Below are positions 44,426 to 53,594 of a stretch of DNA of 64,000 nucleotides, one piece after another. Every line of letters starts with the position of its first letter. The stretch's first letter is position 1. Source of the stretch: Algoriphagus limi (GTDB lineage Bacteria; Bacteroidota; Bacteroidia; Cytophagales; Cyclobacteriaceae); NCBI RefSeq assembly GCF_024919275.1, contig NZ_JANWGH010000002.1, positions 186,001 to 250,000 of the forward strand, written 5' to 3'. The notes beneath the pieces were generated by a model. The model did no database searches. It saw only the letters and a list, made by a program, of their open reading frames with translations, and was not told where the DNA came from. A program made the translations under genes and the position numbers.

Positions 44426-45871
44426 ATGAACCTAGACAACCTTTTCAACGCCGCACAAGAAGCTTTTCTTTTCTATAAAAATGTCTCAGGACAGGAAAAG
44501 GGAGCCTTTTTGGAAAAGCTTGCAGATACACTTGAATCAAACCGCGATGAAATCGTATCTCTCGCTGTCATAGAATCCAATTTGCCGGAAGGCAGAATCA
44601 ACGGGGAATTAGGACGGACAGTCGGACAAATCCGTCTTTTTGCGAAAGTGGTCAAGGAAGGTTCTTGGATAGAAGCCACCATCGACCCTGCTATTCCGGA
44701 TAGAACTCCTCTGCCGCGGGCCGATATCCGACGAATGCTTACTCCGCTTGGGCCCGTAGTTGTTTTTGGTGCGAGTAATTTCCCTTTGGCATTTTCCACT
44801 GCTGGCGGGGATACCATTTCGGCTTTAGCCGCAGGTTGTCCGGTCATTTACAAGGCTCACCCTGCTCACCCCAAGACCTCTCAAAAAGTTGCCGAGTGCA
44901 TCCATGAAGCGATTTTGAAAACCAATATGCCTTCAGCCCTTTTCACCCATGTGGAAGGAGGAATACCCGAAGGTCAAGCCTTGGTGAAGCATCCTTTGGC
45001 AAAAGCAGTAGCCTTCACCGGTTCCCATGCAGGCGGAAAGGCATTGTTTGACCTAGCCAATCAGCGGGAAGAGCCTATTCCAGTCTATGCAGAGATGGGT
45101 TCTGTTAATCCGATATTCTGCTTTTCTAAAAAGCTTCAAAAAGAAAACGATGCTCTTGCAAAAGCTTTCGTGGCTTCCCTGACTTTAGGAGTGGGACAGT
45201 TTTGTACCAATCCGGGATTAATCTTTGTGCCCAAATCTCAGGCTAAGGACTTTGAAAAAGCAATTTCCGACGAATTGAATGATATTGCTTCGGCTCCCAT
45301 GCTGCATCCTGGAATCGCAGAAGCCTATTACAATTCCATTCAATATCTCCAATCTCGCGAGGAATTACGATGGTTAAAAGTTGCGGATGCCCAGCATCTC
45401 ATCAACGGAAGTACCGCTTTGGCGGAGATTAAAGCAAGCGATTGGTTGCAGGATACGGTGTTCCAAAAAGAAGTTTTCGGAGCCTTTGCTATGATGGTCG
45501 TGTATGAAAATGGGGATGAATTGATCGAAATTGCCAAGCATCTTCATGGACAGCTGACAGTGACGATTTGGGCTGAACAGGAGGAACTTCAAGATCAATT
45601 ATTCCTTTTGAATCTCCTCGAAGAGAAATGCGGGAGACTTCTATTCAAGGGAGTTCCTACCGGAGTGGAAGTGGGTTATGCCATGCAGCACGGAGGTCCT
45701 TATCCATCTACCACTAACGCTAGAAGTACTTCTGTGGGAGTATATGCCATCAAGCGCTTTGCCCGCCCGATCGCTTTCCAAGACATGCCACAAGAATTAC
45801 TTCCTGATGCCTTGAAAGACGGAAATCCTTTGGGGATTTGGAGAATGGTGGATGGGGAATTTAAAAAGTAA
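44426..45871 (+). CDS. Aldehyde dehydrogenase, probable alpha-ketoglutarate semialdehyde dehydrogenase
   Basis: 481 residues of the NAD(P)-dependent ALDH superfamily. VVVFGASNFPLAFS and AFTGSHAGGKALFD are in the cofactor domain, the catalytic Glu in YAEMGSVNPIF and the catalytic Cys in GVGQFCTNPG. The operon suggests oxidation of alpha-ketoglutarate semialdehyde to alpha-ketoglutarate, the last step of hydroxyproline degradation. The substrate is inferred from neighbours. Confidence 0.87.
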   Translation: MNLDNLFNAAQEAFLFYKNVSGQEKGAFLEKLADTLESNRDEIVSLAVIESNLPEGRINGELGRTVGQIRLFAKVVKEGSWIEATIDPAIPDRTPLPRADIRRMLTPLGPVVVFGASNFPLAFSTAGGDTISALAAGCPVIYKAHPAHPKTSQKVAECIHEAILKTNMPSALFTHVEGGIPEGQALVKHPLAKAVAFTGSHAGGKALFDLANQREEPIPVYAEMGSVNPIFCFSKKLQKENDALAKAFVASLTLGVGQFCTNPGLIFVPKSQAKDFEKAISDELNDIASAPMLHPGIAEAYYNSIQYLQSREELRWLKVADAQHLINGSTALAEIKASDWLQDTVFQKEVFGAFAMMVVYENGDELIEIAKHLHGQLTVTIWAEQEELQDQLFLLNLLEEKCGRLLFKGVPTGVEVGYAMQHGGPYPSTTNARSTSVGVYAIKRFARPIAFQDMPQELLPDALKDGNPLGIWRMVDGEFKK

Positions 45872-45990
45872 GATATTCATAAAGATATGCTTCGCAAGAT
45901 ATGGCTGAAAAACTCGGCCTAGATAGCATCCAATCTCAATGCTATCTTGTCTGCTTCAGCAGACATATCTTACATATCTGCGTAGCTATC
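45870..45990 (+). repeat. AAGATAT/ATATCTT word-and-hairpin element
   Basis: Three AAGATAT words (45870, 45882, 45896) precede two clean hairpins, GATAGCAT/ATGCTATC (45922-45946) and GTCTGC-TTCA-GCAGAC (45949-45964). Then come the complementary ATATCTT (45965-45971) and further TATCTT words. Same design as the TATTTC elements but with a different word. The rest of the gap to 46055 shows nothing recognisable. Confidence 0.65.
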
Positions 45991-46055
45991 TTCTTGATTA
46001 AAAAACTTGATCTCAACTTTATTTTATCAAACATAAAATCCCCAAACCTTCCATA

Positions 46056-47060
46056 ATGCCATCACGTCACACCTTCTCTTGCATCGATGCACATACCTGT
46101 GGTAATCCTGTCCGGGTGGTTTCCGGAGGAGTCCCCTTTCTGAAGGGGAAAAATATGCTCGAAAAACGACAGTATTTTCTGGAGCATTATGACTGGATTC
46201 GTACCGGGCTGATGTTCGAACCTCGAGGTCATGATATGATGTCGGGTTCCATGCTTTTCCCTCCACACGATCCGGAAAATGATTTCGCCATTCTATTTAT
46301 TGAGACTTCAGGCTGCCTTCCAATGTGTGGACATGGCACGATCGGTACAATCACGATTGCCATTGAGGAAGGTTTGATCTACGCAAAAACACCGGGATTC
46401 CTGCGAATGGAAGCTCCTGCAGGATTGGTATTGGTGGAATATAAACAGGAAGGAAAAAAGGTCAAATCTGTCAAACTGACCAATGTCAAAAGTTATTTGG
46501 CAGCTGAAAATCTGGAAATCGAGATCGAGGAACTTGGAAAACTCACCGTAGATGTCGCTTATGGCGGTAACTTCTATTGCATAGTGGATCCACAGGAAAA
46601 CTTCCCGGGATTAGAGCATTTTAAAGCTGAGCAATTGATCAGCATGGCTAGAAACCTTCGGAGCAAAATGAATGAAATCTACGATTTTGTTCATCCAGAA
46701 TATGAAAAAATCCGAGGTCTCTCCCATGTGATGTGGACTGGAAAACCCTTGGATGAAAACAGCACAGCCAGGAATGCAGTATTCTACGGAGACAAGGCTA
46801 TTGATAGATCACCCTGTGGCACCGGAACATCGGCCCGCATGGCGCAGTGGTATGCCAAAGGCTGGCTGAAGCCCGGAGATGAATTTATCCATGAAAGCTT
46901 TATAGGTTCAAAATTTATCGGAAGAATTGAAGAAGTCACGGAAATTGCAGGAAAGCCAGCTATCATTCCAAGTATTGAAGGCTGGGCAAAAATCTATGGC
47001 TACAACACCATCATCTTGGACGATGATGACCCATATGTACACGGATTTCAAGTTATTTAA
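46056..47060 (+). CDS. 4-hydroxyproline 2-epimerase (proline racemase family)
   Basis: 334 residues. Both catalytic cysteines are present: the first in LPMCGHGTIG (about residue 90) and the second in DRSPCGTGTSARMA (about residue 252). A Cys/Cys pair marks racemases and epimerases, whereas trans-3-hydroxyproline dehydratases carry Thr at the second site. It begins RHTFSCIDAHTCGNPVRVV, typical of hydroxyproline epimerases. It converts trans-4-hydroxy-L-proline to cis-4-hydroxy-D-proline for the dehydrogenase encoded next. Confidence 0.88.
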   Translation: MPSRHTFSCIDAHTCGNPVRVVSGGVPFLKGKNMLEKRQYFLEHYDWIRTGLMFEPRGHDMMSGSMLFPPHDPENDFAILFIETSGCLPMCGHGTIGTITIAIEEGLIYAKTPGFLRMEAPAGLVLVEYKQEGKKVKSVKLTNVKSYLAAENLEIEIEELGKLTVDVAYGGNFYCIVDPQENFPGLEHFKAEQLISMARNLRSKMNEIYDFVHPEYEKIRGLSHVMWTGKPLDENSTARNAVFYGDKAIDRSPCGTGTSARMAQWYAKGWLKPGDEFIHESFIGSKFIGRIEEVTEIAGKPAIIPSIEGWAKIYGYNTIILDDDDPYVHGFQVI

Positions 47061-47062
47061 TT

Positions 47063-47138
47063 GTACAAAGTAAAAAGTACCAAGTACAAAGACCTTTAAG
47101 GTTTAGCTTCTTGGTACTTTGTACCTAGTACTTAGTAC
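47063..47138 (+). repeat. GTACAAAG/CTTTGTAC inverted-word element
   Basis: AAAGTACCAAG (47074-47084) pairs perfectly with CTTGGTACTTT (47110-47120), GTACAAAG (47063-47070) with CTTTGTAC (47117-47124), and a small ACCTT-T-AAGGT hairpin (47092-47102) sits between. Extra copies of AGTAC follow. It fills the gap before the D-amino-acid dehydrogenase gene. Confidence 0.65.
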
Positions 47139-47145
47139 AAATTAT

Positions 47146-48393
47146 ATGAAACCAACCATCATCATCGGCGGAGGCATCGTCGGATTGTTTTCTGCCTATT
47201 TCCTTCTAAAAGAAGGAATCGAAGTTGTTGTTGTAGATCGGACAGATTTAAAAGACAATTGCTCCACAGGCAATGCGGGTATGATTGTCCCATCACATAT
47301 CATTCCACTTGCCGCTCCGGGAATGGTTGCCAAAGGGATTTCTTGGATGTTTTCTTCTAAAAGCCCCTTTTACATTCATCCTCGATTTGACTATAAATTA
47401 TTGCAATGGAGTCTGCTTTTTTTCAAATCTGCCAATCAGAAGCAGGTAGAAAAAGCCATCCCTTATCTCAAAACCATCAGTCTGCTTTCCAAATCCCTTT
47501 ACCTACAATTTCGCGATGAACATACAGAAGCAAGGCTAGCCTTTCAGGAAAAAGGGCTCATGATGCTGTATCAAACGGAAGCGGTGGAAAAGGAGGAAGT
47601 GGAATTTGCGCATTTGGCGAGAAAGTATGGTTTGGAGGCAGAAATCCTAAGCCCTACCGATATCCAAAAAGTGGAACCCAACTTAGAGGTTAAGGCAAGA
47701 GGAGCAGTACTTTTTCCGGGTGATGCCCATTTGGATCCAGGTGCGCTTTATAGCTTTTTGAAAAGTTATTTGGAAGAAAAAGGCGTTCAATTCCTTACTG
47801 AAACACAGGTTTTGGGTTTTGAGAAAAAGAACGAGAAAATAGAGGTCGTACTGACTGACAAAGGAAAGTTGGAGGCAGAAAAGGTCCTACTATGCGGAGG
47901 TTCTTGGTCGGGAGAATTGGCAAAAATGCTCGGATTCTCTCTACCCATGATGGGTGGAAAAGGCTACTCTTTTTTACAGGAAAATAGGCCCGAAATCAAA
48001 CAAGCTACCATTTTGACGGAGCGAAAAGTCGCCGTCAGTCCCTATGGAAATCAGATTCGATTTGGAGGTACCCTGGAAATTGCAGGCACCAACCAAAAAA
48101 TCGATATGAAGCGTGTGCAGGGGATTTTTGAATCCATCAATCGCTACTACCCTACTTTCCAAGCCAAATTCCCCAAGCAGGAAGACATTTGGAAAGGATT
48201 GCGTCCCTGCTCGCCTGATGGACTTCCCTACATCGGCTACGCTCCCGGCTATTCCAATGTCTTAGTGGGAAGCGGCCATTCCATGATGGGAATTTCAATG
48301 GCCCCTGCCACAGGTAAACTTTTATCAGAACTTCATCAGCAAAAAGAAACAGCGATGGAATTGGCTGGATTTGAAGTAGGAAGGTTTAATTGA
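47146..48393 (+). CDS. FAD-dependent D-amino-acid dehydrogenase, probable D-hydroxyproline dehydrogenase
   Basis: 415 residues of the DadA/DAO family, starting MKPTIIIGGGIVGLFSAYFL (FAD-binding GxGxxG), with a second signature KGLRPCSPDGLPYIGYAP and GSGHSMMGISMAPATGKL at the C-terminus. The ATG at 47146 is used because the in-frame upstream TTG at 47119 lies within the repeat element. In the pathway it would oxidise cis-4-hydroxy-D-proline to 1-pyrroline-4-hydroxy-2-carboxylate, the substrate of the first gene product. Confidence 0.88.
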   Translation: MKPTIIIGGGIVGLFSAYFLLKEGIEVVVVDRTDLKDNCSTGNAGMIVPSHIIPLAAPGMVAKGISWMFSSKSPFYIHPRFDYKLLQWSLLFFKSANQKQVEKAIPYLKTISLLSKSLYLQFRDEHTEARLAFQEKGLMMLYQTEAVEKEEVEFAHLARKYGLEAEILSPTDIQKVEPNLEVKARGAVLFPGDAHLDPGALYSFLKSYLEEKGVQFLTETQVLGFEKKNEKIEVVLTDKGKLEAEKVLLCGGSWSGELAKMLGFSLPMMGGKGYSFLQENRPEIKQATILTERKVAVSPYGNQIRFGGTLEIAGTNQKIDMKRVQGIFESINRYYPTFQAKFPKQEDIWKGLRPCSPDGLPYIGYAPGYSNVLVGSGHSMMGISMAPATGKLLSELHQQKETAMELAGFEVGRFN

Positions 48394-48420
48394 TAAAGTC
48401 CTTATTTTTCATGAACAGAA

Positions 48421-48462
48421 ACAGATATGAGTTTATTTGTGACTTTTTATGAGTATATCTGT
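48421..48462. repeat. Small inverted repeat downstream of the hydroxyproline operon
   Basis: ACAGATAT (48421-48428) and ATATCTGT (48455-48462) form 8-bp arms around 26 bases. It may close the operon or be a small relative of the word elements. There is no T run, so it is not a classical terminator. Confidence 0.4.
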
Positions 48463-48594
48463 GTGAAAACAAGTCAAAACAAAAAAGGCTTAAACCAATC
48501 ATCCTAAGTAATTTCAAGCCAATAAAATTTAACTTCTGTCTTTGGACACTCGTTCTATTTTTGAATTACTCAACCAACTAACCCTTTTAATCTT

Positions 48595-48993
48595 ATGCGT
48601 GAAACCATTGAAAAAAGCCTCGTCTTATTAATTATTCGCCTAGGTGCAGGAGCTATGATAATGACTCACGGCATCCCAAAAATTGGTCGCCTAATGGCGG
48701 ATGAAGTGAAATTTGCTGATCCCTTTGGTCTAGGCCCTACCGTTTCCTTGGCTTTAGCCACCTTTGCCGAAGTAGTTTGTGCGGTGTTGGTCATCATTGG
48801 ATTTAAGGTGCGCTTAGCTACTATCCCCTTGATGATTACCATGCTGACTGCTGCTTTCTATGCGCATTGGGATGACCCTTTTTCAAGAAAAGAACTTCCC
48901 CTCATGTTTTTCCTCACCTTCTTAGGCTTGGCAGTATTTGGAGGCGGAAAGTTTTCGATTGATGGGGCGATTTCCTCAAGAAGAACGATTTAA
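48595..48993 (+). CDS. DoxX-family membrane protein
   Basis: 132 residues with four predicted membrane segments. It shows the DoxX pattern LLIIRLGAGAMIMTHGIPKI at the N-terminus and EVVCAVLVIIGFKVRLAT in the second half. Function in this family is poorly defined (respiration- or redox-linked). It converges on the methyltransferase-HIT gene, overlapping its 3' end by four bases. Confidence 0.88.
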   Translation: MRETIEKSLVLLIIRLGAGAMIMTHGIPKIGRLMADEVKFADPFGLGPTVSLALATFAEVVCAVLVIIGFKVRLATIPLMITMLTAAFYAHWDDPFSRKELPLMFFLTFLGLAVFGGGKFSIDGAISSRRTI

Positions 48994-49847
48994 TAATCCT
49001 TTTTATCTGGGATTACGCCTCTAATCCCACCTCTAGGATTTTCTACATCTCCAGAATATCGGGGAATTAGATGGATATGCACGTGAGGAACTGTTTGTCC
49101 AGCTTTTTCCCCAATATTGATCCCTACATTATATCCATCAGGTTTAAAGCGTTTTTGAAGGTTCTTTTTCACCTCATTGAGCATAAAGATGCAAGAAGAT
49201 TGCTCTTTAAAACTCAAGTCAAAATAATTGGAAACGTGTCTTTTGGGAATAATCAAAACATGCCCTGGGCTGACTGGGTACTTATCAAAAATTGAAAAGG
49301 CTTGTGCAGATTCAAGGATTAATTCCAACTCTGAACTTGGATTACAAAAAGGACAATCGGAATCTTTGTTTTTTACTTGATTGAAATGCTGGTATTCGTA
49401 AATCTCACAATTATCATTTTTGAAGATTGATTTGAAAGGAAGAATAACCTTTGTTTGGTAAGTAGGCTTTTGGTGGATTTTGTGGGTTCGAAATCCCTCA
49501 TAAACCAAATCTCGACGAACTGCAAAGTATGCTTTTCCAGAAGGCTTAAGTAATGCCGAAATCTCCATTAAAACCAAGGATTGTTCTTCAGGCATCAAGA
49601 CATTCAACACATAAAAGCAGATAATTGTATCAAATCGCTTTTCAGGATAGTTAGGTTGATAATGTTTATCATATCCTTCAATTAAATAGCCTTGGTTTGA
49701 AAGAATTTCAACGTCTTTCCCAAAACCGCATCCAAAATCCAAAATTTCACCCTTTAGTAAACCTCTTTCCTTTACTATTCTGGCTGGAAATGACAGCGAT
49801 GTCCGTTCTTTCGCTGTGAGGTGAGAAAAACTATTTAAGGCTCCCAT
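48990..49847 (-). CDS. Fusion of class I SAM methyltransferase and HIT-family hydrolase
   Basis: 285 residues in two domains. The N-terminal part (about 1-125) has SAM motif I ILDFGCGFGKDVEIL and a FYVLNVLMPEEQ post-motif. That pattern resembles, from memory, methyltransferases associated with DNA phosphorothioation loci. The C-terminal part (about 143-285) is a HIT domain with CPFC near its start, SPGHVLIIPKRHV, and the histidine triad HVHIHLIPRY. HIT proteins hydrolyse or transfer nucleotidyl groups. Its first 13 bases overlap the 3' end of the HNH gene, so the two are very likely co-translated. Confidence 0.82.
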   Translation of the reverse strand: MGALNSFSHLTAKERTSLSFPARIVKERGLLKGEILDFGCGFGKDVEILSNQGYLIEGYDKHYQPNYPEKRFDTIICFYVLNVLMPEEQSLVLMEISALLKPSGKAYFAVRRDLVYEGFRTHKIHQKPTYQTKVILPFKSIFKNDNCEIYEYQHFNQVKNKDSDCPFCNPSSELELILESAQAFSIFDKYPVSPGHVLIIPKRHVSNYFDLSFKEQSSCIFMLNEVKKNLQKRFKPDGYNVGINIGEKAGQTVPHVHIHLIPRYSGDVENPRGGIRGVIPDKKDY

Positions 49848-50947
49848 GGATCAAACCCTCTTTGTTCAATTAAAAATCGGCAAGACTCCTTCATTTGATT
49901 GATTGCCAATTTTCTCCACATGGTACTTTGTTCATTTCCAAGGAGACTTATTTTCAATTCCTTTTGAAACCTCAAATGATGTTTTTCATCCAAAATATCC
50001 CAATAATGAAGAATTAAATCTTTTTGATTTTCAATTAATCTAGGAGTTGGAATTTTATCTCTCTTAGAATTATTAACACTTGGAACTGCAGGAAGTAAAT
50101 TCCAAAGATCATTATTCTTCCAAATAGCAAAGGGAATTATGTGGTCAACTTCAATTCTATTTGTCATCCTTCCAGTCCAAACACAAGCTGTTTCCCCATG
50201 CTCTTTTAATAAAGTTTGAAAAAGAGTCTTTGAATTATTCACGTCTCTTTCAGATACAGGTGACTCCATCAGATTCCCAAGAACTCTTTCAATCGGCAGT
50301 TCATTTCCAGATGCACTGACAGAAAATTCAGCCCATTTTATCAAAATTGAATCTTGCCCCCCAATAAAACTTCCCAAGATTTGAAAAGCATCATAATATT
50401 CCTTAGGAATGGAAAATGTACCATAATTAGACACCAAAAATTCACTGTCTATTCTTTCTCCTCTAGATACATTTTTAGGTTTTTCTGGCCTGTAAATAGA
50501 ATGATAATCGGAAGAAATAGATCTACCGATATAGTGCATAGGCATTCTAATCAAAGTAGAGTGCAGTTTATTTGCAAGACTTTTTATCGTTGGAGCCAAC
50601 TCCTGAGGGATCCCATTTCTTTTCAAGTCATTGTAAAACCCAGATAACCTATTTTTCTTTTTATAGTAGTTGACTACTTTGATTAGTAAAGTTTCAAAAG
50701 CAAGGTTAGCGACTCCGTTTATTTGGGGAATTCGGTGAAGGGAATCAAAAATAGGAAAATAATAAACCATCCATTTCTCGATCAATAGTCCAGTTGGAAA
50801 GTGTACTCGACCATCCTTAAATTCTAAAAAAGGGCTATTCTCCTGAATCAAGTCTATTGTACCTCTCAAGAGCGCGAACTTATAGGTAGTACTTTTACTA
50901 TCCCGTTCAATGATCTTACTGATATTTGAAAAAATCTCTTTATTCAT
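49835..50947 (-). CDS. HNH endonuclease domain protein
   Basis: 370 residues. The first 230 or so are mostly helical with no domain I recognise. The HNH fold follows: ACVWTGRMTNR, then IEVDHIIPFAIWKNNDLWNLLPAV (the DH pair is the metal and base centre) and VNNSKRDKIP, in which an Asn completes the motif. No transposase, integrase or restriction-modification subunit other than the methyltransferase-HIT gene lies beside it. The gene is AT-rich by eye. Probable DNA or RNA nuclease; its role is unknown. Confidence 0.8.
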   Translation of the reverse strand: MNKEIFSNISKIIERDSKSTTYKFALLRGTIDLIQENSPFLEFKDGRVHFPTGLLIEKWMVYYFPIFDSLHRIPQINGVANLAFETLLIKVVNYYKKKNRLSGFYNDLKRNGIPQELAPTIKSLANKLHSTLIRMPMHYIGRSISSDYHSIYRPEKPKNVSRGERIDSEFLVSNYGTFSIPKEYYDAFQILGSFIGGQDSILIKWAEFSVSASGNELPIERVLGNLMESPVSERDVNNSKTLFQTLLKEHGETACVWTGRMTNRIEVDHIIPFAIWKNNDLWNLLPAVPSVNNSKRDKIPTPRLIENQKDLILHYWDILDEKHHLRFQKELKISLLGNEQSTMWRKLAINQMKESCRFLIEQRGFDPWEP

Positions 50948-51000
50948 AAAAAGAATATAATTGAACTAAAATAACTCAAGATTTCAAAAAGGCAAAACAA

Positions 51001-51029
51001 AAAACCACAGCCTTTAGAGCTGTGGTTTT
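51001..51029 (-). terminator. Terminator at the end of the atp operon
   Basis: 11-bp perfect stem AAAACCACAGC (51001-51011) with 51019-51029 and a 7-base loop. On the minus strand a T-rich tract follows. It separates atpG from the HNH gene. Confidence 0.9.
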
Positions 51030-51049
51030 GAATATGGGTTGATTGATAA

Positions 51050-51925
51050 TTAACTTCCTTCGAGAGCGTTTGCACCAGCAACAATCTCCAAGATTTCGTT
51101 GGTGATCGCCGCCTGACGTGTACGGTTGTACATCAAACGCAATTCTTTCAACAATTCTCCCGCGTTTTCAGTCGCCTTATCCATCGCTGTCATACGAGCA
51201 CCATGCTCAGAAGCATTGCTTTCCAAGACTGCCTTGTAGAACTGAATCTTCAAGGAAGTAGGCACCAATTCTTCGATGATGTAGCTACGGGATGGTTCTA
51301 GGATATAATCAGTTTCAGTAGCTTTTTCCTCCTGCGCATTTTCCTCTTTTGCCATCGGCAAAAACTGCTCAGTTCGGATAATTTGGGTAGCTACGTTTTT
51401 GAATTCGTTGTACACCAACACTACCTGATCATACTCTCCTGCAGCAAATCCATTCATGGCAAATTCAGCAGCTTCTCGAACGGTATCAAAAGAAAGATCA
51501 GAGAATACTCCGAAAAACTGATCTATAATTGGGAATTCCCGCTTTTTGAAGGTTTCAAAAGCTTTCTTTCCCAATGGAAGAATGGTGATTTCTTTCCCGG
51601 CAAATTGCTCACGGATGGCCGCATTCGTAGCCTTTACAATGTTGGAGTTGAATGCGCCACAAAGCCCCTTATCAGAAGTCACAGGTACAATCAAGACCTT
51701 GTTTACTTCTCGCTTTTGGGCATAAATGATATCCGCAGCTCCGTCAGAAGCGGCAGATACATTGGTTAGGATATTGGTCAGCTTTTGGGAATATGGACGC
51801 ATTTGCACAATGCGGTCCTGTGCTCTACGCAGTTTCGCAGCGGACACCATTTTCATCGCTTTGGTGATCTGCTGGGTAGAAACTACCGAGTTGATTCGCT
51901 GCTTTACTTCCTTCAGGTTAGCCAT
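51050..51925 (-). CDS. atpG: ATP synthase F1 subunit gamma
   Basis: Central stalk subunit that rotates inside the alpha-beta hexamer. 291 residues with the conserved N-terminal helix MANLKEVKQRINSV...ITKAMKMVSAAKLRRAQ and the C-terminal helix MTAMDKATENAGELLKELRLMYNRTRQAAITNEILEIV. Last gene of the operon; a hairpin separates it from atpA. Confidence 0.97.
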   Translation of the reverse strand: MANLKEVKQRINSVVSTQQITKAMKMVSAAKLRRAQDRIVQMRPYSQKLTNILTNVSAASDGAADIIYAQKREVNKVLIVPVTSDKGLCGAFNSNIVKATNAAIREQFAGKEITILPLGKKAFETFKKREFPIIDQFFGVFSDLSFDTVREAAEFAMNGFAAGEYDQVVLVYNEFKNVATQIIRTEQFLPMAKEENAQEEKATETDYILEPSRSYIIEELVPTSLKIQFYKAVLESNASEHGARMTAMDKATENAGELLKELRLMYNRTRQAAITNEILEIVAGANALEGS

Positions 51926-51955
51926 CCTTGCGTTTTTCTACTACGTGGTATAATC

Positions 51956-51977
51956 TCCGGAGGCTTTCACCTCCGGA
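51956..51977 (-). other. Intercistronic hairpin between atpA and atpG
   Basis: Perfect 8-bp stem TCCGGAGG (51956-51963) with CCTCCGGA (51970-51977) and a 6-base loop, with no T run on the minus strand. It could stabilise upstream mRNA or lower gamma expression relative to alpha, since the complex needs three alpha per gamma. The role is inferred. Confidence 0.6.
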
Positions 51978-51990
51978 ATAGATTCAAATA

Positions 51991-53568
51991 TTACTTTGCA
52001 AATTTAGGAGCCAATTCAGCGGCTGCTTTTTTCAACACTTCACCTGCACCGTCGATGTCTCCTTTCAAGATGAATTCCAAAGCCTCAGGATAAGAAGTAT
52101 CCAACAAGGTGTAGAATTCCTTCTCGAATGCACGAGCTTTCTCTACAGGAACAGAATCCATCAAACCTCTAGTAGAAGCGTAGATGATGGCAACCTGATG
52201 CGCCACAGAAACAGGAGCGTATTGAGGCTGCTTAAGGATTTCCTGGTTACGACGACCTCTTTCGATAGTACGCTTGGTAGTAGCATCCAAGTCAGATCCG
52301 AATTTTGCGAAAGCTTCCAATTCGCGGAACTGCGCTTGATCCAATTTCAAAGTACCAGCTACTTTCTTCATGGATTTGATCTGTGCGTTACCACCTACTC
52401 GGGATACGGAGATACCTACGTTGATCGCAGGACGGATACCGGAGTTGAATAGGTTGGTCTCCAAGAAGATCTGACCATCAGTAATGGAAATTACGTTAGT
52501 CGGGATATAGGCAGAAACGTCACCTGCCTGAGTTTCGATGATTGGAAGAGCGGTCAAAGATCCTCCACCTTTCACCAAAGGCTTGATAGACTCAGGAAGA
52601 TCGTTCATTTGCTGTGCGATCTCATCAGACTTGTTGATTTTTGCAGCTCTTTCCAGCAATCTTGAGTGTAGGTAGAATACGTCACCAGGATATGCTTCAC
52701 GTCCCGGAGGTCTTCTCAACAATAGAGAAACTTCACGGTAAGCGACGGCTTGCTTAGACAAGTCATCATAAACCACCAAAGCAGGACGTCCTGTGTCACG
52801 GAAGAATTCTCCGATCGCCGCACCGGTAAACGGAGCAAAGAACTGCATTGGAGCAGGGTCAGAAGCAGCTGCAGAAACAACTACTGTATATGGAAGAGCG
52901 CCACCTTTTTCCAAAGCTGCTACCACACCGGCAACAGTGGATGCTTTCTGACCTACTGCCACGTAGATACAGAATACAGGCTCGCCTCTGTCATAAAATT
53001 CTTTTTGATTTAGGATGGTATCGATTACTACCGCAGTCTTACCAGTCTGACGGTCACCGATTACCAATTCCCGCTGTCCTCTACCGATTGGAATCATGGC
53101 ATCGATAGACTTGATACCAGTTTGAAGAGGCTCAGTTACAGGCTGACGATAGATTACCCCAGGTGCTTTACGCTCCAAAGGCATTTCGTACAAATCACCT
53201 GTGATAGGACCTTTACCGTCGATAGGGTTACCCAAAGTATCTACTACACGTCCCAACATACCTTCACCTACTTGGATGGAGGCAATCTTCTTGGTACGCT
53301 TTACAGTATCACCTTCTTTGATTGCTTTGGAGTCACCAAACAATACCGCACCGACATTGTCCTCTTCAAGGTTCAGCACCATTGCTTTCAGACCATTGTC
53401 GAATTCCAGCAATTCACCGGCCTGAGCCTTAGAAAGTCCATAGATACGGGCTACACCGTCCCCTACTTGAAGGACTGTACCCACTTCTTCGAGTTCGGCC
53501 TCTGTTCTGGCACCTGCGAGTTGCTCTCTTAGGATTGCCGAAACTTCATCTGGTCTTACTTCTGCCAT
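51991..53568 (-). CDS. atpA: ATP synthase F1 subunit alpha
   Basis: 525 residues. Starts with the alpha-type [13 protein letters not shown], with the Walker A variant GDRQTGKTA near residue 170, [31 protein letters not shown], and the arginine-finger region [14 protein letters not shown]. The non-catalytic nucleotide-binding subunit. Placed between delta and gamma as usual. Confidence 0.98.
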   Translation of the reverse strand: MAEVRPDEVSAILREQLAGARTEAELEEVGTVLQVGDGVARIYGLSKAQAGELLEFDNGLKAMVLNLEEDNVGAVLFGDSKAIKEGDTVKRTKKIASIQVGEGMLGRVVDTLGNPIDGKGPITGDLYEMPLERKAPGVIYRQPVTEPLQTGIKSIDAMIPIGRGQRELVIGDRQTGKTAVVIDTILNQKEFYDRGEPVFCIYVAVGQKASTVAGVVAALEKGGALPYTVVVSAAASDPAPMQFFAPFTGAAIGEFFRDTGRPALVVYDDLSKQAVAYREVSLLLRRPPGREAYPGDVFYLHSRLLERAAKINKSDEIAQQMNDLPESIKPLVKGGGSLTALPIIETQAGDVSAYIPTNVISITDGQIFLETNLFNSGIRPAINVGISVSRVGGNAQIKSMKKVAGTLKLDQAQFRELEAFAKFGSDLDATTKRTIERGRRNQEILKQPQYAPVSVAHQVAIIYASTRGLMDSVPVEKARAFEKEFYTLLDTSYPEALEFILKGDIDGAGEVLKKAAAELAPKFAK

Positions 53569-53594
53569 GATATCGATTGATTAATGCTTTTTGA

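Noticed and set aside
48421-48462. Rho-independent terminator after the hydroxyproline operon
   Set aside because: Arms are AT-rich with a 26-base loop and no T run follows.
49835-50947. HNH gene as a group II intron or homing endonuclease
   Set aside because: No intron structure, reverse transcriptase or interrupted host gene is visible around it.
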